The notes: generated by a model from the letters alone, not told the origin. Counted from the first letter of the stretch, positions 36,952-45,922 are shown. The stretch: DNA of 64,000 nucleotides from Ruegeria sp. PrR005 (GCF_010500245.1 NZ_JAAGOX010000054.1:1-64000); one strand, 5' to 3'. Program-made: numbers and translations.

Positions 36952-38382
36952 TCAAAGCCCCTTGGCGCGATAGCTCTTGGCGACCCGGTCAATGGACACC
37001 AGATAGGCCGCCGTCCGCAGATCCACCGCATCCGCGCGTTCGTGCCAGATCGAGGCCATCGACTGGTATGCCGCCCGCATCGTGTCATCCAGACCCGAGC
37101 GCACCAGCTCCAGCTCGTCCGCCCCGCGGAGGTAGTTCTGCTTGAACCCCGGGCTCAGCGTCCAGCCCAGCTCCTTGTCAGCCGACAGCCGCTCCAGTTC
37201 GTCCACCAGCATCTGCGTGCGTGTCTCTTCGGCCCGGCGCTGCATGCGGCCGAACCGGATATGGCTGAGGTTCTTGACCCATTCGAAGTAGGACACGGTC
37301 ACACCACCGGCATTTGCATACATGTCGGGAATGATCACGATTCCCTTGTCGCGCAGCACTTCGTCGGCGCCAGAGGTGATCGGGCCGTTGGCCGCCTCGA
37401 TGATCAACGGCGCCTTGATCTTCTTGGCGTTGCCAAGATGGATCACGCCCTCCATCGCGGCCGGGATCAGGATGTCACAGGGTTCCTCCAGCACCTTAGT
37501 GCCGTCAGCGACATAGGTACCATCCGGATAGCCGGTGACGCCGCCATGCTTGGCGATCCAGTTGCGTACGGCGTCGACATCCAGCCCGTCCTTGCTGACC
37601 AGGGCACCGTCGCGTTCGATGATGCCGGTGATCAGCGCGCCGTCCTCTTCGCTCAGGAACTTGGCGGCGTGGTAACCCACGTTGCCCAGGCCCTGGACGA
37701 TAACCCGCTTGCCGTCGAGCTTGCCGGTCAGACCCGACTTGGCGACACCCTGGCTGTCGCGGAAGAACTCGCGCAGCGCATATTGCACGCCGCGTCCCGT
37801 CGCCTCGACCCGGCCGGCGATACCACCGGCATTCAGCGGCTTGCCGGTGACACAGGCGCGCGCGTTGATGTCGGTGGTGTTCATCCGCGCATACTGGTCG
37901 GCGATCCAGGCCATCTCGCGTTCGCCGGTGCCCATGTCGGGCGCGGGCACGTTCTGGGACGGGTTGATCAGGTCGCGCTTGGCCAGCTCATAGGCGAAAC
38001 GGCGGGTGATCTGCTCCAGCTCGTGTTCCTCGTACTGGCGCGGGTCGATGCACAGCCCACCTTTTGAGCCGCCGAACGGGGCCTCGACCAGCGCGCATTT
38101 ATAGGTCATCAGCGCCGCCAGCGCCTCGACCTCGTCCTGGTTCACGGACATGGCATAGCGGATACCGCCCTTGACCGGTTCCATATGTTCGGAATGCACG
38201 GACCGATAACCGACAAAGGTCTGAATCTGGCCTCTGAGCCGGACGCCGAAGCGCACCGTATAGGTGGCGTTGCATACGCGGATCTTCTCTTCCAGCCCCG
38301 GTGGCAGATCCATCAGGGCGGCTGCCCTGTTGAACATCATGTCCACACTTTCGCGGAAACTGGGCTCATTCTTGCGGGCCAT
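36952..38382 (-). CDS. Glu/Leu/Phe/Val dehydrogenase (glutamate dehydrogenase)
   Basis: A 476-residue dehydrogenase. The catalytic region is EPVKGGIRYAMSVNQDEVEALAALMTYKCALVEAPFGGSKGGL, with the active-site lysines in PVKGG, TYKCA and GGSKGG. The nucleotide-binding motif is VIVQGLGNVGYHAAKFL. It interconverts glutamate and 2-oxoglutarate plus ammonium. The preference for NAD or NADP cannot be read reliably. ATG 38382 follows a perfect GGAGGT. The longer in-frame start at 38577 lacks support. It is monocistronic, with its own terminator. Confidence 0.93.
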   Translation of the reverse strand: MARKNEPSFRESVDMMFNRAAALMDLPPGLEEKIRVCNATYTVRFGVRLRGQIQTFVGYRSVHSEHMEPVKGGIRYAMSVNQDEVEALAALMTYKCALVEAPFGGSKGGLCIDPRQYEEHELEQITRRFAYELAKRDLINPSQNVPAPDMGTGEREMAWIADQYARMNTTDINARACVTGKPLNAGGIAGRVEATGRGVQYALREFFRDSQGVAKSGLTGKLDGKRVIVQGLGNVGYHAAKFLSEEDGALITGIIERDGALVSKDGLDVDAVRNWIAKHGGVTGYPDGTYVADGTKVLEEPCDILIPAAMEGVIHLGNAKKIKAPLIIEAANGPITSGADEVLRDKGIVIIPDMYANAGGVTVSYFEWVKNLSHIRFGRMQRRAEETRTQMLVDELERLSADKELGWTLSPGFKQNYLRGADELELVRSGLDDTMRAAYQSMASIWHERADAVDLRTAAYLVSIDRVAKSYRAKGL

Positions 38383-38569
38383 TAACAAAAAACCTCCATG
38401 ACCTTGCTTGACTCGGATTATGACACCTTGTCGCAGGCCCCTTATGACGCAACGTTCGCAAACTGCCAATTTTTTAATCGCCCGGAGGCGCCGGAAATGG
38501 ACCAAACGATGATTCTCTGCGGATTGTAGGAACTCCGGAAACAAACTGGATCGAAACCCGCAAATGTCC

Positions 38570-38585
38570 CTAACCAATGGTTAAC
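38570..38585 (+). promoter_or_regulatory. CtrA-like box upstream of the Tad-type cluster
   Basis: CTAA-N7-TTAAC matches the CtrA consensus TTAA-N7-TTAAC with one mismatch, and the opposite strand reads the half-site TTAACCAT. It lies 107 bp before the VWA/TadG-like ATG, in the 309-bp region divergent from glutamate dehydrogenase. I see no other feature in that region. Confidence 0.5.
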
Positions 38586-38691
38586 GTTCACTGTTTGGCG
38601 CTGATTGCGCCCCAATCCTGCCATCTTTGCGGTGCACTACTGCCCATTGAACTTTGATCTCCGGCTGGGGTTCTGCCGGAAAGGTAGGTGT

Positions 38692-40368
38692 ATGATGATC
38701 ATGCCGACTGGCTGTCGCGCTGCCGTGACACGTAACGTTCTGAGCCGCGCGAAACGCGGGTGCAGCACCTTCGCAAAAGCCGAAGATGGCGCGATGACCA
38801 TTCTCGCGCTTTTCCTCTTTCTTGCGATGGTTGGGGCCACGGGCATCGGCGTCGATCTTATGCGTTTCGAACAAAAGCGCGCCGCTCTTCAATACACGCT
38901 CGATCGAGCAGTTCTGGCCGCCGCCGACCTTGATCAGACGGTTCCGCCGGAAACCGTCGTCCGCTCCTATCTGGAGAAGGCGGGCCTTCTGGAATACCTG
39001 TCCAGCGTGGTTGTCGACGAGGGGCTGGGCTATCGCAAGGTGTCGGCCACCGCGACGGCGGAACTTCCGACCCATTTCATGAAACTTTCGGGCTATGACA
39101 GCCTGACCATCCCGGCGGCCAGCACCGCCGAGGAAAGCATCGGCAATGTCGAGATTTCGCTTGTACTCGATGTCTCCAGTTCGATGAGATATGACAGTCG
39201 CCTGTACAACCTGAAAATCGCAGCCAAGGAATTCGTAAGCCACATGCTGTCGGCGACCGAAGACGGCGCGGTTTCGATCTCGATCATCCCCTATGCCACC
39301 CAGGTCAATGCGGGCGAGGATCTGTTTCAATTCTACAATGTAAGTGATGAACACGAGTACTCATACTGCGTGAACTTCAACGACGACGAATTCAGCCAGC
39401 CGGGACTGTCACGCACGACGCCGCTGGAACGGACCATGCATTTCGACCCGTTCACCTATTCCAAGGATCCGATCCAGGCCCCGGTTTGCCCGATACGGGC
39501 CAGCACAGCGATCCTGCCGTTCTCGGCCGACCAAACAGTTCTGAACAACTATATCGACGGCCTGACCCCGCTCGGCAACACCTCGATCGACATCGGTGCG
39601 AAATGGGGCATTGTCTTGCTTGATCCCGGCACACAGAGCGTCATCAGCGGGCTGATCGACCAGGGAAAGGTGGATGCATCCTTCACCGGTCGCCCGTCCG
39701 CCTATGACTCGGGCGATGTGCTGAAGGTCCTGATCGTGATGTCGGACGGTCAAAACACCGACCAGTATATGCTGAACCCATCCCTGCGTACCGGCATGTC
39801 GAACGTCTGGTACAACGAAGCCGAAGATGCGATCAGCGGAACACCCGACACCAACCTGAAAAACGCCTTCAGTGTTTATCACGACAACAGTGGGTCAAAC
39901 TACTACTGGCCGGACAAGGACAAATGGTCAGACCATCCCTATGGCAACGGAACCAGCCCGGTTTGTAGTATCGACTCCAGCGGAGCGGAAACCTGCGCCG
40001 ACAAGGACGAACCCGGCACCGCTGTGCGGCTGTCCTATGCAGAACTCTTCAACAAGGTGTCTCTGGCTTATAATGCCCGTTACAACTACGAATTTTCCAG
40101 CAGCGCCTGGGCGAACTGGTACACCTCTGCGTTTACCAAGAAAGAGGCCTCGGCCAAAGACCAGCGCACCAAGCATGTCTGCGACGCGGCCAAGGACGAG
40201 GGTGTGATCGTCTACTCCGTCGGCTTCGAGGCGCCGTCCGACGGCCGCCGCGTCCTCAAGGACTGTGCGAGCTCGGACAGCCATTACTACGACGCCACCG
40301 GACTGGAAATCAGTGACGCCTTCACCTCGATCGCATCGTCGATCCGTAAACTGAGGCTGACCCAATGA
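38692..40368 (+). CDS. TadG-like pilus-assembly protein with VWA domain
   Basis: A 558-residue membrane-anchored protein. The N-terminal segment EDGAMTILALFLFLAMVGATGIGVDLMRFE (31-60) is the TadE/TadG-type hydrophobic helix. A von Willebrand factor A domain follows, with the MIDAS motif Asp160-Val-Ser-Ser-Ser164 (LVLDVSSSMRYDS) and a later VLIVMSDGQNTDQYM. The middle is rich in Tyr, Asp and Ser. ATG 38692 has AGGTAGG upstream, and other ATGs follow in frame at 38695 and 38701. The stop overlaps the next TadE-like gene as ATGA. It is probably a surface or Tad-pilus accessory protein, and no cpaE/F/tadABC genes are nearby. Confidence 0.88.
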   Translation: MMIMPTGCRAAVTRNVLSRAKRGCSTFAKAEDGAMTILALFLFLAMVGATGIGVDLMRFEQKRAALQYTLDRAVLAAADLDQTVPPETVVRSYLEKAGLLEYLSSVVVDEGLGYRKVSATATAELPTHFMKLSGYDSLTIPAASTAEESIGNVEISLVLDVSSSMRYDSRLYNLKIAAKEFVSHMLSATEDGAVSISIIPYATQVNAGEDLFQFYNVSDEHEYSYCVNFNDDEFSQPGLSRTTPLERTMHFDPFTYSKDPIQAPVCPIRASTAILPFSADQTVLNNYIDGLTPLGNTSIDIGAKWGIVLLDPGTQSVISGLIDQGKVDASFTGRPSAYDSGDVLKVLIVMSDGQNTDQYMLNPSLRTGMSNVWYNEAEDAISGTPDTNLKNAFSVYHDNSGSNYYWPDKDKWSDHPYGNGTSPVCSIDSSGAETCADKDEPGTAVRLSYAELFNKVSLAYNARYNYEFSSSAWANWYTSAFTKKEASAKDQRTKHVCDAAKDEGVIVYSVGFEAPSDGRRVLKDCASSDSHYYDATGLEISDAFTSIASSIRKLRLTQ

Positions 40369-40898
40369 CACGCAAGCTGGCCAAATTTCTACGCCGGTTC
40401 CGCAAGAGCGAGGACGGCAACGCCACGGTCGAATTCGTCATCGTCTTTCCGGCCATCGTCGGCGTGATGCTGGCCGCGGTCGAACTGACCTTCATGACGC
40501 TCAACCATGCCATGCTGGAACGCGCGGTCGATATTGTGGTGCGCGACCTGCGCCTGAACACCGGCAGCAATCCGGCGCATGACGTGCTGAAAGAGAGGAT
40601 CTGCGACAAGGCCGTGTTCATCCGCAATTGCAGCACCAATCTCAAGCTGGAGATGGTCCGTCAGGATCCTTACGCCGGTATCACCTTGCCGGCCGTACCG
40701 GACTGTACCGACCTGTCCGAAGAAGTCCGGCCCGTGCGGCAGTTCGAGAACGGTCAGGCCAATGAGCTGATGGTTCTGCGCGCCTGCGCGAAGATCAATC
40801 CAATCTTTCCTTCGTCAACATTGGGGGCAACCCTGGCAAACGACGAAGGCCAGTACGCCCTGACCGCCATGTCCGTCTTCGTGCAGGAGCCCTCGTAG
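40365..40898 (+). CDS. TadE-like pseudopilin family protein
   Basis: A 177-residue protein with a TadE-type N-terminus, RRFRKSEDGNATVEFVIVFPAIVGVMLAAVELTFMTL. The charged leader is followed by Glu five residues into the hydrophobic helix, resembling a prepilin-peptidase-processed pseudopilin. The rest is extracytoplasmic with five or more cysteines, so disulfides are likely. It is translationally coupled to the VWA gene by a 4-bp overlap. Confidence 0.88.
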   Translation: MTRKLAKFLRRFRKSEDGNATVEFVIVFPAIVGVMLAAVELTFMTLNHAMLERAVDIVVRDLRLNTGSNPAHDVLKERICDKAVFIRNCSTNLKLEMVRQDPYAGITLPAVPDCTDLSEEVRPVRQFENGQANELMVLRACAKINPIFPSSTLGATLANDEGQYALTAMSVFVQEPS

Positions 40899-40902
40899 AG
40901 CC

Positions 40903-41454
40903 ATGTTGATAAATCGCATCAAGAAAAGGCTGGCGCAGTTCCGGTCGAACGAAGAAGGGTCCATTGCCGTCGAAGCGCTGTTGACAGTGCCGATCCTGTT
41001 CTGGACGTTGATGATGGGCTACACGTATTTCGATGGTTATCGCGAAGCGGCCTCGAACGTGAAAGCCGCCTATACGATCGGCGACCTGATCTCGCGCGAG
41101 ACGCGGACGATCGACGACAACTACATCGACTCGATGGTCCAGCTTTACGCCCGCATGGTCGGCACACCCAACAATCTGCAAATGCGGATCTCGCTGCTGC
41201 GCTATGACAAGAAGCGCGACAGGCACCGGGTGCGCTGGTCCGCCAACCGCGGCTTTCCCACCAGCCTGAGCAATGCAAACGTGGCCGAAGTCAGCCCGAA
41301 ACTGCCACCCATGTCGGATCAGGACACTCTGATCCTTGTCGAGACCCGGAACACCTATCATGCACCTTTCAAGGTCGGTCTGGACGATACGGTGATGGAA
41401 AGCTTCATCTTTACGCGGCCGCGTTTCACCAACGAGATCGCCGGCAGCGTCTGA
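40903..41454 (+). CDS. Second TadE/TadF-like pseudopilin protein
   Basis: A 183-residue protein with a hydrophobic N-terminal helix after a charged leader: FRSNEEGSIAVEALLTVPILFWTLMMGYTYFDGYR, again EG(S/N)-x-x-VE as in TadE/F. It begins 4 bp after the preceding stop and ends the three-gene unit. The C-terminal part (VETRNTYHAPFKVGLDDTVMESFIFTRPR) resembles TadE-like proteins of roseobacters, where such triplets are widespread. It is convergent with the next gene, 3 bp away. Confidence 0.85.
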   Translation: MLINRIKKRLAQFRSNEEGSIAVEALLTVPILFWTLMMGYTYFDGYREAASNVKAAYTIGDLISRETRTIDDNYIDSMVQLYARMVGTPNNLQMRISLLRYDKKRDRHRVRWSANRGFPTSLSNANVAEVSPKLPPMSDQDTLILVETRNTYHAPFKVGLDDTVMESFIFTRPRFTNEIAGSV

Positions 41455-41457
41455 CGC

Positions 41458-41943
41458 TCAGCGCAACAGGGTTCCATCGCGTTCCGCCATCATGGCCGAG
41501 ATCATCTCGGCCATGAATTTCGTCTGGGACCCGGGCGTGACCCCACCGACGCCGATGCGGCGGCCGAGCCGCCACCAAAGACCGGGGCGCCAGGTGCGCG
41601 CGGCGGGTGTCCGCGTACGGATCAGAAACCCGTTGGACGGCTTGAAGGCAAACGCTCCGCGCTCGATCTGTTCGATATCCTCGATCCGGGCGATCACTTC
41701 GCCACTGCCGGTGCGCAATTCGCTGTCGGTCAGTTCAACCCGCCCCGCCGTCGCGGCATACATGCTTTGCGCCATCCAAAGCGAGGCCGCGCCCAGCGCG
41801 ATCAGGAACACCTGCCACATCAGCGGCGGCGGCGTCATCAGCGCCACGTAGATCAGCAGTCCCCCCAGCGCGACAAGCATCACCAGGGCCAGCCACCGCC
41901 GCGGCGCCGAAGCCTCTACAACCGCCAGTACGTCGTCCTGCAT
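41458..41943 (-). CDS. Hypothetical membrane protein with PH-like C-terminus
   Basis: A 161-residue protein. Two adjacent membrane helices (WLALVMLVALGGLLIYVALM and MWQVFLIALGAASLWMAQSMY) are followed by a compact C-terminal domain (VELTDSELRTGSGEVIARIEDIEQIERGAFAFKPSNGFLIRTRTP). That part looks like a membrane-bound PH-like (YdbT/DUF-type) domain. The start MQDDVLAVVEA has AAGGA upstream. It diverges from the reductive-dehalogenase-like gene. Function unknown. Confidence 0.75.
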   Translation of the reverse strand: MQDDVLAVVEASAPRRWLALVMLVALGGLLIYVALMTPPPLMWQVFLIALGAASLWMAQSMYAATAGRVELTDSELRTGSGEVIARIEDIEQIERGAFAFKPSNGFLIRTRTPAARTWRPGLWWRLGRRIGVGGVTPGSQTKFMAEMISAMMAERDGTLLR

Positions 41944-42040
41944 GTTCCGATCCTTTTCTGTTCTGCCTCCCATATCCGATCGCAGGCGGCCGGAACAGAC
42001 CCATTGCCCTACCCACAAACCCCGAGTTAGCGTGCCGGTC

Positions 42041-43216
42041 ATGAGTTATCCAGCCAACCGCCCCGACCCTAGACGGCCAGAAGACGCCGCCGCCGGCATC
42101 GATGTGACCGAAGATTTCGAGCGCTTCTCGCAGCGCAATGACGTGTTCACCCGTGCCATGTGGGACGACCGGGTTAAATCTAGACAGACACAGGCCTTTT
42201 TCGCGTCCTACCGGATGGAGGCGACCCCGCGCCGCGGCGACGGGTTCTCTCAGCGCGATTTCGCGCTGCGCAACGCATCCTGGCTGATCTCGGACGTGAT
42301 GACCAACCGGCACGCGGCAGACGGCCGGCGCGAAGGGTTCCAGGCCCCGATCAGCAATGACACGCCGGTTGCGCCGCAACAGATCGACATCGACGACCCT
42401 GCCCGCATGAGCACCGAGATCAAGCGTATCGCGCGGTTCTTCGGCGCCGACCTGTGCGGCATCACCGGGATGGACGAGCGCTGGCTCTATACCGCGCGGG
42501 TCGATGTGCGCGACATGACCGAGGCGCCGCTGGGCCTGCCCGAGGGCATGACCTCGGTGATCGTTCTGGGCCACGAGATGGAGGCCGACCTTGTCGCCAC
42601 CTACCCTTCGGCCCTGGCCGGGGCGGCGACGGGGCGCGAATACAGCCACGAGGCGGCGGTGGTGATGCAACTGGCCGCCTATGTCCGCAACCTGGGCTAC
42701 GAGGCGACGGCCTCGATGAACGATACCGGGCTTGTCATTCCTTATGCCATCCAGGCCGGATTGGGCGAATATGCCCGCAACCAGATGGTGATCACGCCAC
42801 AATTCGGCCCGCGGCTGCGGTTTTCCAAGATCTTCACCAACCTGCCACTGGCCCATGACGTTGCCCGCCCTCTGGGCGTGCGCGCCTTTTGCGACATCTG
42901 CACCAGATGCGCCGATGCCTGCCCGGTCAAGGCCCTGCCCTATGGCCCGCCCTCGACCGAGACCGCCAATGTCTCGGCTATACGGGGTGTGCGCAAATGG
43001 ACCTCGGACGCCGAGAAATGCTTCTCGTTCTGGGCGAAACTATCGTCGGACTGCGCCATCTGCATGCGCGTCTGCCCCTTCAACCGCGACTATTCCAAAC
43101 GCCGGCACCGGCTGTGGTTGAAACTGGCGCTGTCGCCTCTGCGCAAATTGGCCTTGCGGTTCGCCAGGACGCACGGGGCGCGAACAAAACCGGCGGATTG
43201 GTGGGCAAACGGCTAG
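42041..43216 (+). CDS. Reductive-dehalogenase-family corrinoid/Fe-S protein (RdhA/QueG-like)
   Basis: A 391-residue protein ending in two 4Fe-4S motifs: Cys284, 287, 290, 294 (CDICTRCADACP) and Cys327, 338, 341, 345 (EKCFSFW..DCAICMRVCPF). Upstream, GEYARNQMVITPQFGPRLRFSKIFTNLPL and VRKWTSDAEKCFSFWAKL match reductive dehalogenases better than QueG. It has no Tat signal, no membrane anchor partner and no fused reductase domain, unlike the respiratory and the BhbA-type enzymes, so it is a short cytosolic form. A corrinoid cofactor is expected from family knowledge. The start MSYPANRPDP has only a weak ribosome site. Its stop codon is shared base for base with the convergent GMC gene. Confidence 0.8.
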   Translation: MSYPANRPDPRRPEDAAAGIDVTEDFERFSQRNDVFTRAMWDDRVKSRQTQAFFASYRMEATPRRGDGFSQRDFALRNASWLISDVMTNRHAADGRREGFQAPISNDTPVAPQQIDIDDPARMSTEIKRIARFFGADLCGITGMDERWLYTARVDVRDMTEAPLGLPEGMTSVIVLGHEMEADLVATYPSALAGAATGREYSHEAAVVMQLAAYVRNLGYEATASMNDTGLVIPYAIQAGLGEYARNQMVITPQFGPRLRFSKIFTNLPLAHDVARPLGVRAFCDICTRCADACPVKALPYGPPSTETANVSAIRGVRKWTSDAEKCFSFWAKLSSDCAICMRVCPFNRDYSKRRHRLWLKLALSPLRKLALRFARTHGARTKPADWWANG

Positions 43217-44634
43217 ACAACCTTCCCAAGGTGATCGGCGAGACGCAGCGCGAATTGAACAATCGCCAAGGTCGGGTTGTTGTAACCTGCCGTGGTGTAC
43301 AGGGATGATCCTGCCACATAAAGGTTCTCGGCACCAAACACCTTGCAGTTGCCGTCAACCACCCCGTAACGCGGAGTGGACGACATGCGCGTTCCACCCA
43401 TGTGGTGATACCCGGCCAGAACATCGTCGTCAGGGTATTCGTCCCCCTGATAGACCCAATCGCGCAACTGGAGCCGGCCCAGGTTCTCCCTCAGCATGAA
43501 GGCGTTGAACTGCTGGGTCGAGGCCAGCATGGTTTCTCGGTCAATCCGTGCCTTGCGCCAATGCAGTTCCGACTGCGGAACTCCGAAACGGTCTACGGCG
43601 CGGTCAGACAGCGCCACCCTGTTTTCACGATTTGGCGCCTGTTCCCAGGCGGCGTGAAACCGATAGGAACAAATCAGCTTCTTGCCCGCCAGATCCGCCG
43701 CCCAGGCCCCAATTCCCGGGGCCACACACAGCAAATCCTTGATCAACCTCTTCGTCGTGCTGTCACCTTGTTCTTCGACAACAACACCGCAACCCAAGAT
43801 GCCCAGGGACTTCTGCATTTTTTCGGTCAGCGCAAAATACAGATTGGCTTGGTCCCAGGACTTGATCAGCGCCTCGCCGATTGTGAAATGGGGGTGTTCC
43901 ATCCAGTATCGGCCGATTGGCAGATCGCGGTCGAAAAAGCGGGCGCCATGTCGGCGTTCCATCCACAAGAGCTGCCGGGAATTGTCTATCCCGCCCATGG
44001 CGAACACCACGGCACTGGCGCGGAGTTCAAGCTCCTGATCGGCATAGTTCCTGAATTTTACAGATCGCACCCGCCTGTCCGCGCCGATCAGGTCGGTGAA
44101 ATTGCAGTTCAGGAATAGTTCGATGTTCTTCGATCTTTCGATCTCGTCCTGGAACTTCTCCCCGAACCGGACCGGGGGTGAATATTTGAAATCCACCTGG
44201 CGCAAGCCAAGCTCTTCGTCCACCAGCCGGTCCTGATAGTCGGAACTGATCTCAACGATATCGCAGGCCTCGGGCAGATAGGGCAGAATGTCGTCATGCG
44301 TGATGGGCCACCGAAAGTCGTCACCCAGATATCCCCGGTTGAAATCTACCGGTTCAAATGATCGGCAGTACCCGCCCCAATGATTGGTTGAACCGCCGAA
44401 ATACCGCAACCGCGCAATGTCCAGATCAAAGTAAGGATCACCGAATGTATGCCCGGCATAGATTTCTTGCGACTCGTCCTCGTAATCCAGCCCGCCGCCT
44501 TCGCACAACGCCACGCGCTTGCCCGCGCGCCCCAAACGCAGGGCCAGAGCTATTCCGGCCGCCCCCGCACCGAGAATGCAGACGTCATACTGCCGCTCCG
44601 ACACAATCGGACTTTTGGCAAAATCGAACAACAT
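43213..44634 (-). CDS. GMC-family oxidoreductase (long-clade, membrane/periplasm-type)
   Basis: A 473-residue FAD oxidoreductase with YDVCILGAGAAGIALALRLGRAGKRVALCEGGG (about 17-49) and RYFGGSTNHWGGYCR. The C-terminal active-site region is GYHHMGGTRMSSTPRYGVVD...YVAGSSLYTTAGYNNPTLAIVQFALRLADHL. This pattern fits the GMC branch of gluconate/sorbitol-type and cholesterol-like dehydrogenases, more than choline dehydrogenase. ATG 44634 has GAGGA upstream and overlaps the stop of a 41-codon ORF as TGATG. Substrate unknown. Confidence 0.85.
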   Translation of the reverse strand: MLFDFAKSPIVSERQYDVCILGAGAAGIALALRLGRAGKRVALCEGGGLDYEDESQEIYAGHTFGDPYFDLDIARLRYFGGSTNHWGGYCRSFEPVDFNRGYLGDDFRWPITHDDILPYLPEACDIVEISSDYQDRLVDEELGLRQVDFKYSPPVRFGEKFQDEIERSKNIELFLNCNFTDLIGADRRVRSVKFRNYADQELELRASAVVFAMGGIDNSRQLLWMERRHGARFFDRDLPIGRYWMEHPHFTIGEALIKSWDQANLYFALTEKMQKSLGILGCGVVVEEQGDSTTKRLIKDLLCVAPGIGAWAADLAGKKLICSYRFHAAWEQAPNRENRVALSDRAVDRFGVPQSELHWRKARIDRETMLASTQQFNAFMLRENLGRLQLRDWVYQGDEYPDDDVLAGYHHMGGTRMSSTPRYGVVDGNCKVFGAENLYVAGSSLYTTAGYNNPTLAIVQFALRLADHLGKVV

Positions 44635-44759
44635 CAGACATCCTCGTCCTTGAGGAGCCAACCGTTCTTGATCCGTTGCGGAAAATAGCGCCGGAACAGC
44701 GGGACATGGCCCAGCGAAAGCGCCAGAAAGCCCGCGATGGAAAAAAAGCGTCGGTTCAT
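44634..44759 (-). CDS. 41-residue small protein coupled to the GMC oxidoreductase
   Basis: The ORF starts MNRRFFSIAGFLALSLGHVP and ends in a charged tail (KNGWLLKDEDV). An excellent AAGGAG lies seven bases before the ATG, and its TGA overlaps the GMC ATG (TGATG). The N-terminus, RR-F-F followed by a hydrophobic stretch, could be a Tat-like signal or a membrane anchor. It may be a small partner that brings the GMC enzyme to the membrane or across it, or a leader peptide that couples translation. I know no family for it. The ribosome site and overlap make it likely to be real. Confidence 0.7.
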   Translation of the reverse strand: MNRRFFSIAGFLALSLGHVPLFRRYFPQRIKNGWLLKDEDV

Positions 44760-44802
44760 CAATCGTTCTCCTTAACCACCTCAATCAATAACAGATCATC
44801 GC

Positions 44803-44859
44803 AAAACAGGCATGTCCTGACCCTCTTTCGGGGCAGAAACAGAGACAATGGCCTGTTTT
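44803..44859. repeat. Spaced inverted repeat AAAACAGGC...GCCTGTTTT
   Basis: Two perfect 9-base arms at 44803-44811 and 44851-44859 enclose 39 bases in the divergent region between the small ORF/GMC operon and the pirin gene. The loop contains CCC-TCTTTC-GGGG. It could be an operator pair or an RNA structure. No other gene is visible in 44760-45010. Confidence 0.4.
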
Positions 44860-45010
44860 GATCCAAATTGTAACATTATCCGCGAGGGCGACCCCGAGCG
44901 TCAAACCGACTTTGTTCATTCTTGCACAGGGTCCGTGTCGTTTCACCGGTTTGTTCGGAGGCAACCGCGTCCTATGTTTGCTGAAACATCAACCTGACAG
45001 GGGTTTGACC

Positions 45011-45922
45011 ATGTCCATCCGACCGATCCTCGAAACCCGCCGCGCCACGCCAGCACTCGAAGGCGCGGGCGTCAAGTTGCACCGGGCGTTCGGGTTCCAG
45101 GACCCCACGGAACTCGACCCGTTCCTGCTGTTTGACGATTTCCGCAATGAGTACCCACAGGACTATCTGCGCGGTTTCCCATGGCACCCGCATCGCGGCA
45201 TCGAGACCATCACCTATGTGCTGTCGGGCACCGTCGATCACGGCGACTCGCTGGGCAATACCGGCACCTTGGGTGCCGGCGACGTGCAATGGATGACGGC
45301 CGGGTCAGGTATCCTGCATCAGGAAATGCCCAAGGGGAACGCGCAGGGCCAGATGCACGGCTTCCAGCTCTGGGGTAACCTGCCGGCAGCACAGAAGATG
45401 ACCGCACCCCGCTATCAGGACGTGCGCGGCACCGAGATCCCCGAGATCATCGACGACGACGGCACCCGGGTGAAAGTCATCGTGGGCTCATTCTGGGGCA
45501 AGACCGGCCCGGTGGATGGGATCGCCGCCGATCCGCAATACCTCGACATCTTCGTTCCGGCGGGGGTCCGAAAGACGTTCCAGATCGACACCTACCGCCG
45601 CGCCTTTGCCTATGTGTTCGAGGGGGCGGCCGCCTTTGCTGATGCCTCGACCCCCACGGGCGTGTTGTTGGAAAAGGAGGTCGCGGGGCAAGAGGTCAAC
45701 ATTCGTGACCTGTCCGGCAACCGCACCCTGATCCGGTTCGGAACGGGTGACGAGGTGACGGTACAGGCCGGGCCAGACGGGGTGCGCTTTCTGCTGATCT
45801 CGGGTGCACCGATCGCCGAACCCGTCGCCTGGCACGGGCCGATCGTGATGAACACTCAAGAAGAGCTGATGCAGGCGATGCGCGACCTGCGCAATGGAAC
45901 GTTCATCCGCCCCGCACACTGA
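45011..45922 (+). CDS. Pirin family protein
   Basis: A 303-residue bicupin. The N-terminal metal site is His59, His61 (FPWHPHRGIETITYVLSG), His103 and Glu105 (GSGILHQEMP), as in iron-binding pirins. Some bacterial pirins have quercetinase activity or modulate central metabolism. A conserved C-terminal cupin follows (RRAFAYVFEGAAAF, LIRFGTGDEVTVQAG). ATG 45011 follows AGGGG. The longer frame from 44858 is not supported. It is convergent with a TetR regulator. Confidence 0.92.
   Translation: MSIRPILETRRATPALEGAGVKLHRAFGFQDPTELDPFLLFDDFRNEYPQDYLRGFPWHPHRGIETITYVLSGTVDHGDSLGNTGTLGAGDVQWMTAGSGILHQEMPKGNAQGQMHGFQLWGNLPAAQKMTAPRYQDVRGTEIPEIIDDDGTRVKVIVGSFWGKTGPVDGIAADPQYLDIFVPAGVRKTFQIDTYRRAFAYVFEGAAAFADASTPTGVLLEKEVAGQEVNIRDLSGNRTLIRFGTGDEVTVQAGPDGVRFLLISGAPIAEPVAWHGPIVMNTQEELMQAMRDLRNGTFIRPAH

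Noticed and set aside
44853-44870. TTGATCCAAATT as an Fnr box before the pirin gene
   Set aside because: The right half is not ATCAA at the required spacing.
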